Below are positions 20,884-31,626 of a DNA stretch of 64,000 nt, piece after piece. The notes beneath the pieces were generated by a model, which saw only the letters and a list, made by a program, of their open reading frames with translations, was not told the DNA's origin and made no database searches. How positions within the stretch are numbered: position 1 is the stretch's first letter; every line of letters begins with the position of its first letter. This DNA comes from Phaseolus vulgaris (taxonomy: Eukaryota; Streptophyta; Magnoliopsida; Fabales; Fabaceae): the NCBI RefSeq assembly GCF_000499845.2, contig NC_023749.2, positions 30,954,626 to 31,018,625 of the forward strand. Reading direction: 5' to 3'. The translations under genes were made by a program, and so were the position numbers.

Positions 20884-23434
20884 ATGGCTCGTACAAAGAC
20901 CACCGCGAATCCTCCTCCTTCGTCACGAAACCCTCCATCCCAAGCACATAACCTGCCGCGAGCATCTGGCGCTCCCTCTTCCCAGGCTGAGAGGCCTGAA
21001 ACCTCTCGCCCCAACCTTACTCAAGCAACTCCACCAGTCGCCGGAGGAGCCCCCATCTCCACTCCAGACTACAAAAAGCTTTACCCATGGGCCAACTCAA
21101 CTTTGCTGAAGGAGACTTCTTCAGTAAACTCTGCACTGGCGGTGCTACGGTTGAAGAAAGGGGACCAACCCAACCTCTCGTTCCACAAGGAGCACGATGA
21201 CAAACTGATGGTGCTGCCTTGCCCTCCCGACGTGCCAATCTGTGCGGATGATAAGGGGAACAACGACGAGTTGTTCTGCTTCATCTACATTACTCTCTTC
21301 AAGAAGGTGAAACTCAGGTTTCCCTTCACCCGTTTTGAACGGGAACTATTAACCGAGCTCAACATCGCCGCCGCCCAACTCCATCCCAACAGCTGGGCAT
21401 TCGTGCGGGCGTTCCAAATTATGTGCGCACATTTGGGACTACCGGCCTCGGTTGCCCCTGGGTGAGCTTGAATGGAATTGCTGGGAGGTCGATCCTCTCT
21501 ATCTTCCAGCAATCTTACAAAGATTGGAAGGGAAAGTTCGTCCAAGTGCGTCAAAACGATCAAGACCCTTCACTGCTCGACGGCTTTCCCTTGTACTGGG
21601 TAAACAAGGGAAATAAGGACTCCAAGGAAAGCTTCAGAAGGCCGAGAAGTCCTGACAACATGGGCGAGTTGGACAAGGACCTCTGCCTTTTCTGGAAGAG
21701 CGTGGCAACCGCTAACATCACCTTTCCCACCTCTACAATAATCACCTTTGAGTTCCTCGAGGGCCAACTCGAGGCTCACATAGGTTAGCACTTACTTCGA
21801 CATTTAGCTTTCGTCTTGTGTTGTATCTCTGTTATCTATTATTGGGCGTCCTGTCTGTTGCGCACTAGACTTGGTTTTTATTTCCTGCACCATTTGTTTG
21901 TCTTATTTGCACATGTACTCATGTACTTTACCTTTACCTTTGCACTTACTTGTATATTTTTGCCCTGTGCAGATCTCATGCTGGGCAAAGGCAAGTTAGC
22001 TGAACTGAGGGCGCTCGCCCGAACCCACAAATTGGCATCGGGCTCTCAAACCGTGCCAAACTCGGTGGTGGAGATCGCCGCTGCCCAGGGGAGATCGCCC
22101 CCTCAAGACCCAACTCCTCCAGAAGCATTGCCCGCCCCCCAACGAAAGAAGCTCGTCTTGAGGAAACCAAAGAGGAAAACTCCTCAAGTGGTCCAAGAAG
22201 ACGAGGATGAGGACGATGAGGCGACTGAGGACGGCCTCATTATAAAAAGGAGAAGGGTGGCACCTTCTTCACCACCTGCTCCACCTGCTCTCCCAACACC
22301 AACACCGCCCTCTCCCCCAGCTCCAACGCCGCCAGTCCAAGAAGTACCCTTGGCGGCAGCACTTCCCGCGGTTGAGGCCAACGAGCCCAACTTCATGGAG
22401 AACCCTCCAAGCGCCTCCACGCCATTCGTATCTGCCGGAGAGGGTCCTCCTTCAACTACCTCAATCGCTGAAGCTGCAGCAGGTGGGGATGAAGGCGCTC
22501 ATCACTCACCAATACTCATTACCGAGTCCCCCACATCACCACCACGCCAGGAAGCCCAACCCCATCAACCAATTCAAGAGGGTGGCGGTGAGACTCAGCA
22601 TCAGGCTCCTTCAGCACCCCCACCAACAGCGGTTGCAAGCCTTCCCCTCGCGGTCAAAGGCATCGGGGGCCCTTCACGGCTAAGCTCAAAATGATGGCAG
22701 AGGACCTCCCCTCTATCATAACTAAAGCTGTGGAGAGCTCCAACAAGAAACTTCAGGATGATATCTCCGCACTCGAAGAGGAGAATCGCCTGGTAAGGAT
22801 CGAGGCGGAAAAGTTATCCTGCAACCTGATGATGGCGGAAATTGAACACTCAAGGGTGGAGGACGCCATGAACACCGAGCTGAGGATTGCGCGCAAGGAG
22901 GCCTCCGACCTACGCCAAAAACTGCACCTCCTAGCTCAAGAAAAGATCGAGCTGGAGAGTAAACTGGTTCCCTACCGGCTCAAGGTGGCTGACTTGGAGG
23001 CATCAATAAAAGCGGATGCAACCAAGGTAGAGAACCTTGAGAAAAGGTCGGTTGAGCGGGAGGTTCTCTTAGGAAAGGTTGAAAAGGAGAGGGATGACGC
23101 CGTGGCCAAGCTCGCCGAAGCCAAAGAGGAGAATGAAAAGATTGCTGCAGAGCTGGCCCAGGTGCGGGAGGAAAACAAGAAGGTTGCTGATGACCTCGTT
23201 CAAACTCGTAGAGAAACTGAAGAGCTGGAGAAGCGAGCTGACGAGCTGAAGCAGCAAACCGAAGGGCTCAAGCAACAAAACGAAGAGCTCGAGCTGAGCT
23301 CTGCCCAAGTCCTCGCCGTTGGGTTCGACGCCGCCCTGGAGCAAGTCGCCTGCCAATATCCCGAGCTCGACCTCTCCATGGTGTCAATATGCAATGAAGT
23401 GGTGGATGGGAAGATCGTGCCTTCTGAAGATTAG
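20884..23434 (+). pseudogene. Antisense additional gene of the Tat element (putative gypsy-type transposon protein)
   Basis: The start at 20884 (MARTKTT) is shared with the second copy at 36410. Exon 1 (to 21783) carries the conserved block FTRFERELLTELNIAAAQLHPNS then NSWAFVRAFQIMCAHLG, the hallmark of PF04195-type plant proteins. A ~60-bp deletion with a frame change near 21445 is followed by WVSLNGIAGR and PLYWVNKG. An apparent intron (21784-21972, GT...TGCAG) joins exon 2 in phase at DLMLGKGKLAEL. Then come an acidic patch, a basic KRRR patch, a Pro-rich stretch and a long coiled coil (22691-23434) in a shifted frame. A 5'-leader intron (20635-20875) ends eight bases before the ATG. Function is unknown. 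Two frame breaks make this copy defective. Confidence 0.75.
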
Positions 23435-24049
23435 TCATCTCCATCCACCGCTTATTCCCTAAGAACTTTTTGCGCAATCTTTGTAATAACTTTTCTTTTC
23501 TTCTTATGTATTTTGAACTGATGCCACCTTATTATAAATCTTTCTGCTTCCACATGTGGTCTTTCTGTTTGCTTCACTTCTCCTTGTAAAAACCGCTTAA
23601 ACGAATTTAACTTAACAATTCTGCGGGCGCAATTGTTTACTTACTGCTTCGAACTCGATCAAACCATCAACTTTCGAACGATAGCATTCTAATAACTTGT
23701 GAACTTAAGGCAACGAGCTTCAGCGTGAAACTACTTTCTAAACAGCAAGTTTCAACCCAACTGATAGTTTAAGACATATTTCACCTGATCTGCTCCATCG
23801 AAACGGGCCCTTACTCTTGTCATCGCCTGAATCTCCTCTGATCGTCATCGGGTCCCGGCGATGTAAGCCTCCTTTTGCCTTCATAACTTGGCTATTGTTC
23901 CCTCATCTGGGGGTAGAGGCGCCTTTCGGATCCTTCTCTACCTTCCTGAGTTTCAGAACAATAAGCCGGATAGCTGGGCGTTCTCTTCGAACCTACCTTA
24001 GTTATCTTTTAAACTTCTTCCCCCCTTTACACCGTACCTGAACTCGTTC

Positions 24050-24545
24050 GAGACGAGAAGGATTTTATCTTGCCTGAACTCGCTCGACGGCGAGAAGGTC
24101 TTTATCTTGCCTGAACTCGCTCGACGGCGAGAAGGACTTTATATTGCCTGAACTCGCTCGACGGCAAGAAGGTCTTTATCTTGCCTGAACTCGCTCGACG
24201 GCGAGAAGGACTTTATCTGATACCTCTACTTTGCCCAAGGATTACATTTCTTCCCTGAATGCACTGAGGACTTTTAACTTGCTCTCGCCTGCACACGCAC
24301 AAAGTCGAGGAGGATTTTGATCGGTGCCTCAACTTGCCCAGGGCGTACATCTCCTCCCCCTGGATGCACTGAGGACTTTATCTCTTTCTCGCCTGCACTC
24401 ACTCGACGGCGAGGAGGTCTTTATCTCTTTCTCGCCTCAGGACGCGCGAGGGCGTCGAGGTCTTTTAAACGTTGCTGGTGCCTCCGATCGCCAAAAGACG
24501 ATGAGGACTTTTAACTTTAACTGATGCCGCCAATCGCCGAAAAGC
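24050..24545. repeat. Tandem repeat in the spacer between pol and the antisense gene
   Basis: Four close copies of a ~39-bp unit (TTGCCTGAACTCGCTCGACG plus GCGAGAAGGTCTTTATC) occur at 24070-24222. Looser variants continue to about 24545 (CGCCTGCACTCACTCGACGG, CGCCGAAAAGCGATGGGGAC). Variable tandem repeats in the 3' untranslated region are typical of Tat elements. It lies between the convergent ends of pol (24806) and the antisense gene (23434), where both transcripts would end. Confidence 0.8.
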
Positions 24546-24805
24546 GATGGGGACTTAAAACTTTTTAGAAAGCATGCAACATAACTTTAAACTCGCCTTA
24601 AATCACATACGAGTGACAAGGTCTTTTTTCAAAACTTTCGTAACAACAACAAGCATGCAATCTAAAACACTTTAAACTTTGAAAAACTCTTCTTTATTGG
24701 GTGGCCTCATTAAAAACCCTCCTTAGGGAAAAAAGAGTGCCCCCTTCAAACTGTTTTAATAGGAAGCTTGCAAACTCTTCGTGTTTGTTTTTACTTAAAA
24801 AGCTT

Positions 24806-26935
24806 TTAACTGTAATATAACTTGAGGTGTGTGGCGTTCCAAGTGCGAGGAATCGCCCCTCCTTCCAATGTTTCTAAGCGGTAGGCGCCGTTCCCGAGCG
24901 CCTCGGTTATCCTGAACGGTCCCGTCCACTTAGGCGACAACTTGTTCTCCATCTCGTACTGGTGGGCCTTCCTCATTACCAGGTCGCCTTCTTTAAACTG
25001 CCTTGGCATCACCTTTGAGTTATACCTTCGTTCAATCCTTCTTTTCACTGCCTCAGCTTTTACTCTCGCCTCCTCCCTGACCTCATCCAGCAAATCCAGA
25101 TTCAGCCTTCTTTCCTCATTCGAGTCTTCCGCCACAAAGTTCTGGAATCTCGGCGAGCTCTCCTGGATTTCTACTGGAATCATTGCGTCGCATCCATAGA
25201 CCAAGCTAAACGGGGTCTCATGGGTTCCTGACTGCTCGGTGGTGTGGTACGTCCAAACTATACGGGGTACCTCCTCAGCCCACGATCCCTTGGCTTTCTC
25301 TAGTCTTCTCTTCAGGCCTCTTAGCAATACCCGATTGGCTGACTCTACTTGGCCATTTGTCTGAGGGTGCTCAACGGATGCAAATACTTGTTGAATTCCC
25401 ACCCCTTCGCACAGCTTCTTCAACAGGTGACTTGCAAACTGAGTCCCGTTGTCCGACACCAGGCGCTTAGGCACACCAAACCGGCACACGATGTTCTTCC
25501 ATACAAAGCTTTCGATCTTGTGTGCGGTGATCTGGGCCACTGGTTCTGCTTCGATCCACTTGGTGAAATATTCAATTGCCACCACCAAGTACTTCATCTG
25601 CCTGATCGCTAGTGGGAAAGGTCCCATAATGTCGATTCCCCATGTATGAAACGGCCAAGGGCTGTAAATCGACTTCAACTCTTCGGGAGGCGCTTTATGC
25701 CAATCGGCGTGCTGCTGACATTGCTTGCAACACTGTGCATACCTCTTGCAGTCCTCCCTCATTGTTGGCCAGTAGTAACCTGCACGGAGGGTTCTTGCGG
25801 CCAGAGCTCGACCCCCAACGTGACTTCCGCATATCCCTTCATGGAGCTCGGCCATGATTCTTGTACATTTTTCTCCATGCACACATTCCAGGAGTGGGTG
25901 TGTGAACCCAAACCTATACAACTCGCCATCAATTATTGTGAACTTGCTAGAATTCTTCTTTATCTTCCTAGCCTCCGTCGGATCCAGCGGGAGAAGGCCA
26001 TCTGCCAGGCATCGCTGGTACTGCGTTATCCACGTGTCTGGCTCATGCGTAGCACAGACCTGCGTCATGTTCACCCTCTCTCCCCGACATGCTCTTATTC
26101 TCGGCGATCTCAAGGTCTCCTGAGTCAAAGACCTGTGACTCCTCGCCGCTTTCTCCGTCGACTTGCTTATCTGAAGAACCAGGTGATCTGCCACAAATGC
26201 TCTAGGCGACTTCAGAGTTTCTTGGATCACCGTCCTCTGCCTACCCCCCTTGCCGGAACTGGCGAGCTTAGCTAGCAAGTCAGCTCGGGCATTCTGCTCT
26301 CTAGGCACATGCACCACTTCAAAGGAGACAAAGGAACTCTTCAACTCCTGCACATACTCTAGGTAAGCCGCCATTTGTGGATCCTTGGCCTGGAACTCGC
26401 CTGTTACTTGTCCCGTGACCAACAGCGAATCACTCTTAGCCATCAGCACCCTAGCTCCCATTTCCTTGGCCAGCAAGATTCCGGCGATCAGCGCCTCATA
26501 TTCTGCTTGATTGTTGCTGGCTTTGAAGGCAAATCTCAGGGACTGCTCAATCAGCACACCGTTGGACCCTTCCAGGATGACTCCAGCACCGCTACCCTGC
26601 TGGTTCGACGATCCGTCCACCGAGAGCACCCAACGGAAATCATCCCCCTCAACTCGCGCTACTTCTGACGAGAGCTCGACCACAAAATCAGCGAAAATCT
26701 GCCCCTTGATCGGACCTCGGGGCTCATACTTGATATCGAACTCCGACAGCTCCACCGCCCACTTCACCATCCTCCCAACTACATCAGGCTTCTTCAGAAC
26801 CTTCTGGATGGGCAAGTCGGTCATCACCAGTATTGTAAAACTGTGAAAATAGTGGCGCAACCTCCTCGCCGAAAACACCACAGCCAGCGCGGCCTTCTCC
26901 AAGGCCTGATACCTCATCTCCGGGCCCTGCAGCAC
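24806..26935 (-). CDS. Tat pol, C-terminal part: RNase H domains and integrase
   Basis: This 709-codon open segment continues pol after the stop at 26960-26962. Order: end of the first RNase H (YQALEKAALAVVFSARRLRH), a second RNase H of the type special to Tat elements (VDGSSNQQGSGAG, then NNQAEYEALI, then KSDSLLV, residues ~100-230), and an integrase HHCC finger (HEGICGSHVGG ... CCKQCQQH, ~365-410). The integrase core follows with GIDIMGPF, SDNGTQF and NGQVESAN, so the D, D and E residues are present. The tail (KWTGPFRITEALGNGAYRLE) resembles the usual C-terminal module. The integrase would insert element cDNA into the genome. In life it would be part of one polyprotein with 27307-30258; the first Met here is not a true start. 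Confidence 0.88.
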   Translation of the reverse strand: MLQGPEMRYQALEKAALAVVFSARRLRHYFHSFTILVMTDLPIQKVLKKPDVVGRMVKWAVELSEFDIKYEPRGPIKGQIFADFVVELSSEVARVEGDDFRWVLSVDGSSNQQGSGAGVILEGSNGVLIEQSLRFAFKASNNQAEYEALIAGILLAKEMGARVLMAKSDSLLVTGQVTGEFQAKDPQMAAYLEYVQELKSSFVSFEVVHVPREQNARADLLAKLASSGKGGRQRTVIQETLKSPRAFVADHLVLQISKSTEKAARSHRSLTQETLRSPRIRACRGERVNMTQVCATHEPDTWITQYQRCLADGLLPLDPTEARKIKKNSSKFTIIDGELYRFGFTHPLLECVHGEKCTRIMAELHEGICGSHVGGRALAARTLRAGYYWPTMREDCKRYAQCCKQCQQHADWHKAPPEELKSIYSPWPFHTWGIDIMGPFPLAIRQMKYLVVAIEYFTKWIEAEPVAQITAHKIESFVWKNIVCRFGVPKRLVSDNGTQFASHLLKKLCEGVGIQQVFASVEHPQTNGQVESANRVLLRGLKRRLEKAKGSWAEEVPRIVWTYHTTEQSGTHETPFSLVYGCDAMIPVEIQESSPRFQNFVAEDSNEERRLNLDLLDEVREEARVKAEAVKRRIERRYNSKVMPRQFKEGDLVMRKAHQYEMENKLSPKWTGPFRITEALGNGAYRLETLEGGAIPRTWNATHLKLYYS

Positions 26936-26959
26936 TTTGCTGACGAAATAAATAGGCTT

Positions 26960-27352
26960 CTAAGCCTGGTCCTGGTCTTGGGCGAGCACCGCACTCACCG
27001 CCCTCTCGGTCACAGCAAAATACAACCTGAGAGGGGTTCCCACCAACGGTTTGCACAAAACAGGCGGGCTCGCCAGATATTCTTTAAGCTTGACGAAGGC
27101 CTCTTCACATTCCTTCGTCCAGGCAAACTTGTTGTTCCGCCTTAAACACTGAAAGTACGGGTGGCCCTTCTCTCCGCTAGTTGATACGAAACGAGACAGG
27201 GCGGCCATCCGACCTGTAAGTTGCTGCACCTCCTTCACGGTAGCCGGGCTCCTCGTCGCCAAGATGGCAGCACACTTATCAGGATTAGCCTCTATTCCTC
27301 TTTCAGTCAAGAGGAAACCCAAGAACTTCCCGCCTCCACGCCAAAAATGCAC
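26960..27352 (-). pseudogene. Tat pol, RT thumb to RNase H, between two lesions
   Basis: This frame carries FLGFLLTERGIEANPDKC, then VQQLTGRMAALSRFV and a stretch ending AVSAVLAQDQDQA, the region linking reverse transcriptase to RNase H. It is out of frame with the upstream part because one base is missing in the run at about 27327-27331 (the codons for GKFLGF are broken). It ends at TAG (26960-26962) where the family has a Gln codon before KPIYF. These are the only two gag-pol lesions I found in this element. Confidence 0.82.
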
Positions 27353-30258
27353 TTCTCGGGGTTCAGTTTTAACCTGAACTTGGCGATTGTAGTAAACAAC
27401 TCCTCCAAATCCGCAACGTGCTTGCTCTTCTCCAGCGAGGTCACGACCATATCATCCACGTACGCTTGCACATTCCTCCCCAGCATCGGTGCAATGACCC
27501 TATCCATCAGCCTCTGGTACGTGGCCCCCGCGTTCTTCAGCCCAAAGGGCATCACCTTGTAGTAGTAGCACGATCTCTCGGTTATGAAGGCAGTCTTCTC
27601 TTCATCCATGGCATGCATCTTTATCTGATTGTACCCCGAGAAGGCGTCTAGGAAGTTCAGCAACTTGCACCCTGCAGCACTGTCGACCAGGGCGTCTATG
27701 CTCGGCAAAGGATACGAATCCTTTGGGCAAGCCTTGTTCAGATCAGTGAAGTCGACGCACATGCGCCACTTCCCATTGCTTTTCTTCACCAGCACGACAT
27801 TGGCCAGCCACTCAGGGTACTGGACTTCCCTGATATGGCCTGCAGCGAGGAGCTTCTGTGTTTCATCCCTGATCGCATGCCTTCTCTCCTCGTTGAACTT
27901 CCTTCTTCTCTGTCGCACTGGTCTGACCTGGTTGTCCATTGCTAGATGGTGGCACAAGAAGTCGGGGTCGATTCCCGGCATGTCTGAAGCAGACCATGCG
28001 AAAGCATCTAGATGCCGCTCTATCACCTTGGCAATCTGGTCTTGGAGCTCAGCCTCCAAGGACCTTCCCAACTTGAATACCTTTCCTTCGATCTCCCTTT
28101 CGAGCCACTCCTCGATGGGGTTGGGTCTAGCTTCCCTAGCGATCACCGCCTTGGCGATCACCGCCTTGGCGATTCCCAGCTCCCTCGCTTCCTCTGGGCA
28201 GTTCCTCGCCTCTTCTTCCCGATCGGCGTTCTCTCCCTCAGCCTCAGCATCCATCATGGCGACGTCGCCTCCGGCGGCCACCTCCATCGCTGCACCAACA
28301 ACTCGCCACTCTGTTGGCTTGGGCTTCACACCGGGAGGCGGCGTCGTTGTGATGTAACTCACTGACCTCTTATTCTTGAGGCTATTCTCATAGCACTTCT
28401 TCGCCTCCTTCTGGTAAGATTTGATGGTGATCACCACCCCTTCCATCGATGGCAACTTCACCTTCATGCGCCTGGTTGAAGGCACGGCTCCTATTCTGTT
28501 GAGCGTTGATCTTCCCAACAGAATGTTGTATGCTGAGGGAGCATTCACGACGAGGTACTTGATTTTCTCCGTCCTCGAGCCCGCCTCATCCGTGAATGTA
28601 GTTCTTAACTCTATATACCCCCTAACCTCCACCTGATCGCCAGCGAAGCCATACAAGCACCCTCCATAGGGCCTCAGCTGGTCAAGGGGCAACTGCAACT
28701 GTGTGAAAGTCGGCCAGAACATCACATCTGCCGAGCTTCCTTGGTCCACCAGAACCCTGTGGACCTTCCTTCCCGCCGTAACAAGCGAGATGACTATTGG
28801 ATCGTTGTCATGAGGCACAACGTCCCTAAGATCTTCCCTTGTGAACGTGATGTCCACATCTGGCGAGTGGTCCTCGAACATGTCCACCGTCATCACAGTC
28901 CTCGCATACTTCTTCCTCTGCGACGCGGTGCAGCCAACACCCGAGAAACCTCCCGCGATGGTGTGGATCTCTCCGTGGGTGGGCATTTCGTGCTGCTGAG
29001 CCTCACCACCCGCCGGCTGGGAGCTCGACGCGCCCCCCGTCCTTCTATCCAGCAGATAATCATTTAGGAACCCGCTCTTGACTAGGTCATCAAGCTGGTA
29101 TCCTAATGCCAAGCATGAGTCCACGGTGTGGCCAAAGCCCTGGTGGAATTCGCACCAGGCGTCTGGCTTTGGTCCCAACACCTTGTCGCCCACCTTCTCG
29201 GGCGCCTTGAGCCTGGCTGCTATGTTGGGGATGGCGATCAGGTCCGCCAGCCCCATGACAAATTTATGCTTTGGCGGGCGATTGTACTCCCTGGGGCGCC
29301 CTGGGCCCCTCCCCTTGTTTTTCCTTGGATCATAAGGATGGCGGGTCCTTTGATCCCTCTTGGCCGCCGCTGTCTCCAGCACCCTCTGTGGCTGGATCCT
29401 GGTCTGGGCACGTGGCCTAGCAGGGGCCATGCTCCCTCTCTTCTCGGCGACCTCACTTTCATCGGCGATGTGGGCCACCGCAAGTCGCCTAACCTTAGTA
29501 AACGTGGCGGGGTGAGCCCTGATTAGCGCTTCGCAGAAAGGTCCCGGCAGCATGCCCTTTTTGAAGGCGTAGACCAACATCTCTTCGTCCTTGGCCGGCG
29601 AGCGGACCATCTGCGCCCCAAAACGATTTAAGTAGTCCCTGAGGGACTCTCCCTGGTACTGCCTTATGTCGAACAGATCATAAGACACCCTAGGCGGCGC
29701 CTTGTTCACTATGTACTGCTCGACGAAAAGCTTCGAAAACTGCTGGAAATTGGTTATGTGGCCGGTAGGCAGGCTCACGAACCATTCCAGCGCTGTTCCC
29801 TGGAGCGTGCTCACAAACATCTTGGAATACACAGCATCCGATCCTCCTGACAGCATCATCTGCGTGTGGAACGTGGTGAGGTGTGCCTCAGGATCCTCCA
29901 CGCCGGTGAAAGTAGCCTTCACAGGTACCACACTTGCAGGGATAGGCGTGTCTGTGATCGCCTGAGCGAAAGGCATGGGGAAAACGCGAGGTGGCGACGA
30001 CGGTGCGACCTCTTCAGCGACTGGGCGCCCTCTCTGCTCCTGAAGAGCTTGGCGCAATTCCTCAGTTACTTTGCTGAGCTCTTCATTCCTGGCCTGAGAG
30101 GCGACTAGGTCCTCATGCATCCTTGCCTGCTCTATGCGCGAGGCTTCCACATTCGCCTGCAGCGCACGCATGATCTCCACCATCTGCGCCATCGTCATGG
30201 CGCCTTCAGCAGCAACTGGCACGACTGGACTTGAACGGTTGCTTCTCATCTTTCTCAT
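27307..30258 (-). CDS. Tat gag, protease and reverse transcriptase
   Basis: A 983-codon frame beginning MRKMRSNRSS. Gag: a coiled-coil-like N-terminus (~20-75), then the retrotransposon Gag core (FTGVEDPEAHLTTFH, GTALEWFVSLP, GESLRDYLNRF; ~110-280). A basic region and the knuckle-like WCEFHQGFGHTVDSC follow near 370. A retropepsin with VLVDQGSSADVMF lies near residue 500. Reverse transcriptase (~760-975) has KWRMCVDFTDLNKACP, LDAFSGYNQI, MPFGLKNAGATYQ and the catalytic AYVDDMVV. The last residues are out of frame because of the deletion near 27328. Gag packages the RNA; the RT copies it to DNA. The upstream leader (30259-30695) holds the primer site. Confidence 0.9.
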   Translation of the reverse strand: MRKMRSNRSSPVVPVAAEGAMTMAQMVEIMRALQANVEASRIEQARMHEDLVASQARNEELSKVTEELRQALQEQRGRPVAEEVAPSSPPRVFPMPFAQAITDTPIPASVVPVKATFTGVEDPEAHLTTFHTQMMLSGGSDAVYSKMFVSTLQGTALEWFVSLPTGHITNFQQFSKLFVEQYIVNKAPPRVSYDLFDIRQYQGESLRDYLNRFGAQMVRSPAKDEEMLVYAFKKGMLPGPFCEALIRAHPATFTKVRRLAVAHIADESEVAEKRGSMAPARPRAQTRIQPQRVLETAAAKRDQRTRHPYDPRKNKGRGPGRPREYNRPPKHKFVMGLADLIAIPNIAARLKAPEKVGDKVLGPKPDAWCEFHQGFGHTVDSCLALGYQLDDLVKSGFLNDYLLDRRTGGASSSQPAGGEAQQHEMPTHGEIHTIAGGFSGVGCTASQRKKYARTVMTVDMFEDHSPDVDITFTREDLRDVVPHDNDPIVISLVTAGRKVHRVLVDQGSSADVMFWPTFTQLQLPLDQLRPYGGCLYGFAGDQVEVRGYIELRTTFTDEAGSRTEKIKYLVVNAPSAYNILLGRSTLNRIGAVPSTRRMKVKLPSMEGVVITIKSYQKEAKKCYENSLKNKRSVSYITTTPPPGVKPKPTEWRVVGAAMEVAAGGDVAMMDAEAEGENADREEEARNCPEEARELGIAKAVIAKAVIAREARPNPIEEWLEREIEGKVFKLGRSLEAELQDQIAKVIERHLDAFAWSASDMPGIDPDFLCHHLAMDNQVRPVRQRRRKFNEERRHAIRDETQKLLAAGHIREVQYPEWLANVVLVKKSNGKWRMCVDFTDLNKACPKDSYPLPSIDALVDSAAGCKLLNFLDAFSGYNQIKMHAMDEEKTAFITERSCYYYKVMPFGLKNAGATYQRLMDRVIAPMLGRNVQAYVDDMVVTSLEKSKHVADLEELFTTIAKFRLKLNPEKCIFGVEAGSSWVSS

Positions 30259-30674
30259 GAAAACTTAACAGATCACAACGAGCGACGAACAAAACCTCCT
30301 TCAGCAACGATCGATCCAGCAACCAATCGGTCAGAACTTCGCAAACTCCAAGAACTTCAAGAACACAACCTCAACAGCAAAATCTTCGCAGAAACTTGCG
30401 ACTTCACCACAGACCACCGCTTCTCCACCAAAACCTCTGATTCACCGGTCGAAAATCCGAACGAACGTCGAAGCTTCGATTTCACTGATTAAAACTCGCG
30501 TAAACAGCAAAAAACCTCACCTCACCGAACAAAACCTCGAACGAACGGTGAAAAGCACGAATCTACCGAACAAAGCTTGAATGAACGGCGGAAAATGGTT
30601 GCACCAGCACACAACCACACAGAAACTGCAGAAACTCCAAGAACTCACGCTGTGGATGGGAACAGGTTTTACAC

Positions 30675-30695
30675 GGCCCCACGGTGGGCGCCTGA
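30675..30695 (-). other. Primer-binding site region of the Tat element
   Basis: On the minus strand GGCGCCCACCGTGGGGCC follows the LTR end (GGATCA) after three bases. This is the primer-site position, and the sequence resembles that in other plant Tat elements. The tRNA species was not determined. Confidence 0.65.
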
Positions 30696-31626
30696 TGATC
30701 CTGCCTGTTGACCAGGACGCAAGAGCTTTGCCTCGTCAAATCTGGATCGACTCTGCGCCGTGTTAGCTTCGGTCCTTCGCCTTGATTCACCTCAAGAACC
30801 TGCAAAACACAGAACGGCGCCGCTGCGGCCGATCACGCTCCGACGCCCAAGTCAGCGACTGAACCACCAAAATACTAAGAGAAAACTAAGAACAGGAACC
30901 GTGCAAAATTCTCTCTCAGCGTACTCAAGTTCTCGCAAGCGTAAAAGAAGTAATCTAAAACGCGCGCGTACCTCAGAAGTTCGTTAGAATCTCTTATATA
31001 CCTGTGCACTTTCTCTCTCCTAACAGTTACACATCTGGACACGTGGCTCGCATCCAGCTGTACACATGTCACCATCTGGAGCATCCTTGACTTGGGGCGC
31101 CACTTCTTACTCTTCAGGCTTTTCGGCTAAGTTACTTATGCATGAAACAACTCAGCGCATAGCTGCCTTGGAGCGTGATCTCTTCTGCGTGGCGAGTACG
31201 GGTGCCTTCATACACACCTTCCCTGTGGTCTCGTCGGCCGCCTTCATGATCTACTTCACTTGCTTCATCGTGCATGTTCAGGTAAGCTGTTCCCCGACCT
31301 CAACCTCTGGCTAGCTAGGGAATGACTATCTGACGACTTCATCCTCTGGCTCGAAAGCCTGGAACAAACCTCCCTGATCCTTCGGCGATGTCCCGCTTTC
31401 GACGATCTCTAACCACTTGGTCGTCTGGGTTCGCATCCGGCGACTTCATCTCAAACCCGGTGACCGCCGGTTTAGGTATGCTAGAGATTGGAGCACGCCA
31501 ACTTAATAACTGGCGACTACACGAGCCCCCCGACTTCCTTCCCTTCTGCCAGCCACGAGCCCTGCTTAACACGCCTACATGATAGCTTGCTGCCACGTCA
31601 TCACTTCCGACTACCCGGGCGGTACG
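30696..31626 (-). repeat. 5' LTR of the Tat element (right end)
   Basis: It has the same length (931 bp) as the left LTR. Differences are scattered single substitutions with no indels by eye. Its outermost base is changed (CGTACC instead of TGTACC on the minus strand), which would weaken the canonical TG end. Transcription of gag-pol starts here, with a TATATAA-type box on the minus strand near 30993-31003. Confidence 0.9.

Larger units (their letters stand above)
19353..31626 (-). mobile_element. Full-length Tat-type Ty3/gypsy element, about 12.3 kb
   Basis: Two 931-bp direct repeats (19353-20283 and 30696-31626) differ at about 14 positions by eye. Gag-pol runs on the minus strand from 30258 to 24806, so the right LTR is the 5' LTR. 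Primer-site sequence adjoins it at 30675-30695 and a purine tract adjoins the left LTR at 20284. Flanks are ATAAA (19348-19352) and ATAAC (31627-31631), a target duplication with one mismatch. Between pol and the 3' LTR lies an oppositely oriented gene (20884-23434), the additional ORF known for the Tat lineage. The element landed in the gag of an older gypsy. One frameshift and one stop keep gag-pol from being a single frame. Confidence 0.92.

Noticed and set aside
22972..23394. Ser/Leu-rich minus-strand frames opposite the coiled coil
   Set aside because: Shadow frames of the heptad-rich plus-strand gene at 22691-23434.
25646..26275. 209-residue plus-strand frame within the Tat element
   Set aside because: Antisense shadow of the integrase/RNase H coding region, which has clear catalytic motifs on the minus strand.
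27629..28357. 242-residue plus-strand frame
   Set aside because: Shadow of the RT and linker region of the Tat polyprotein.
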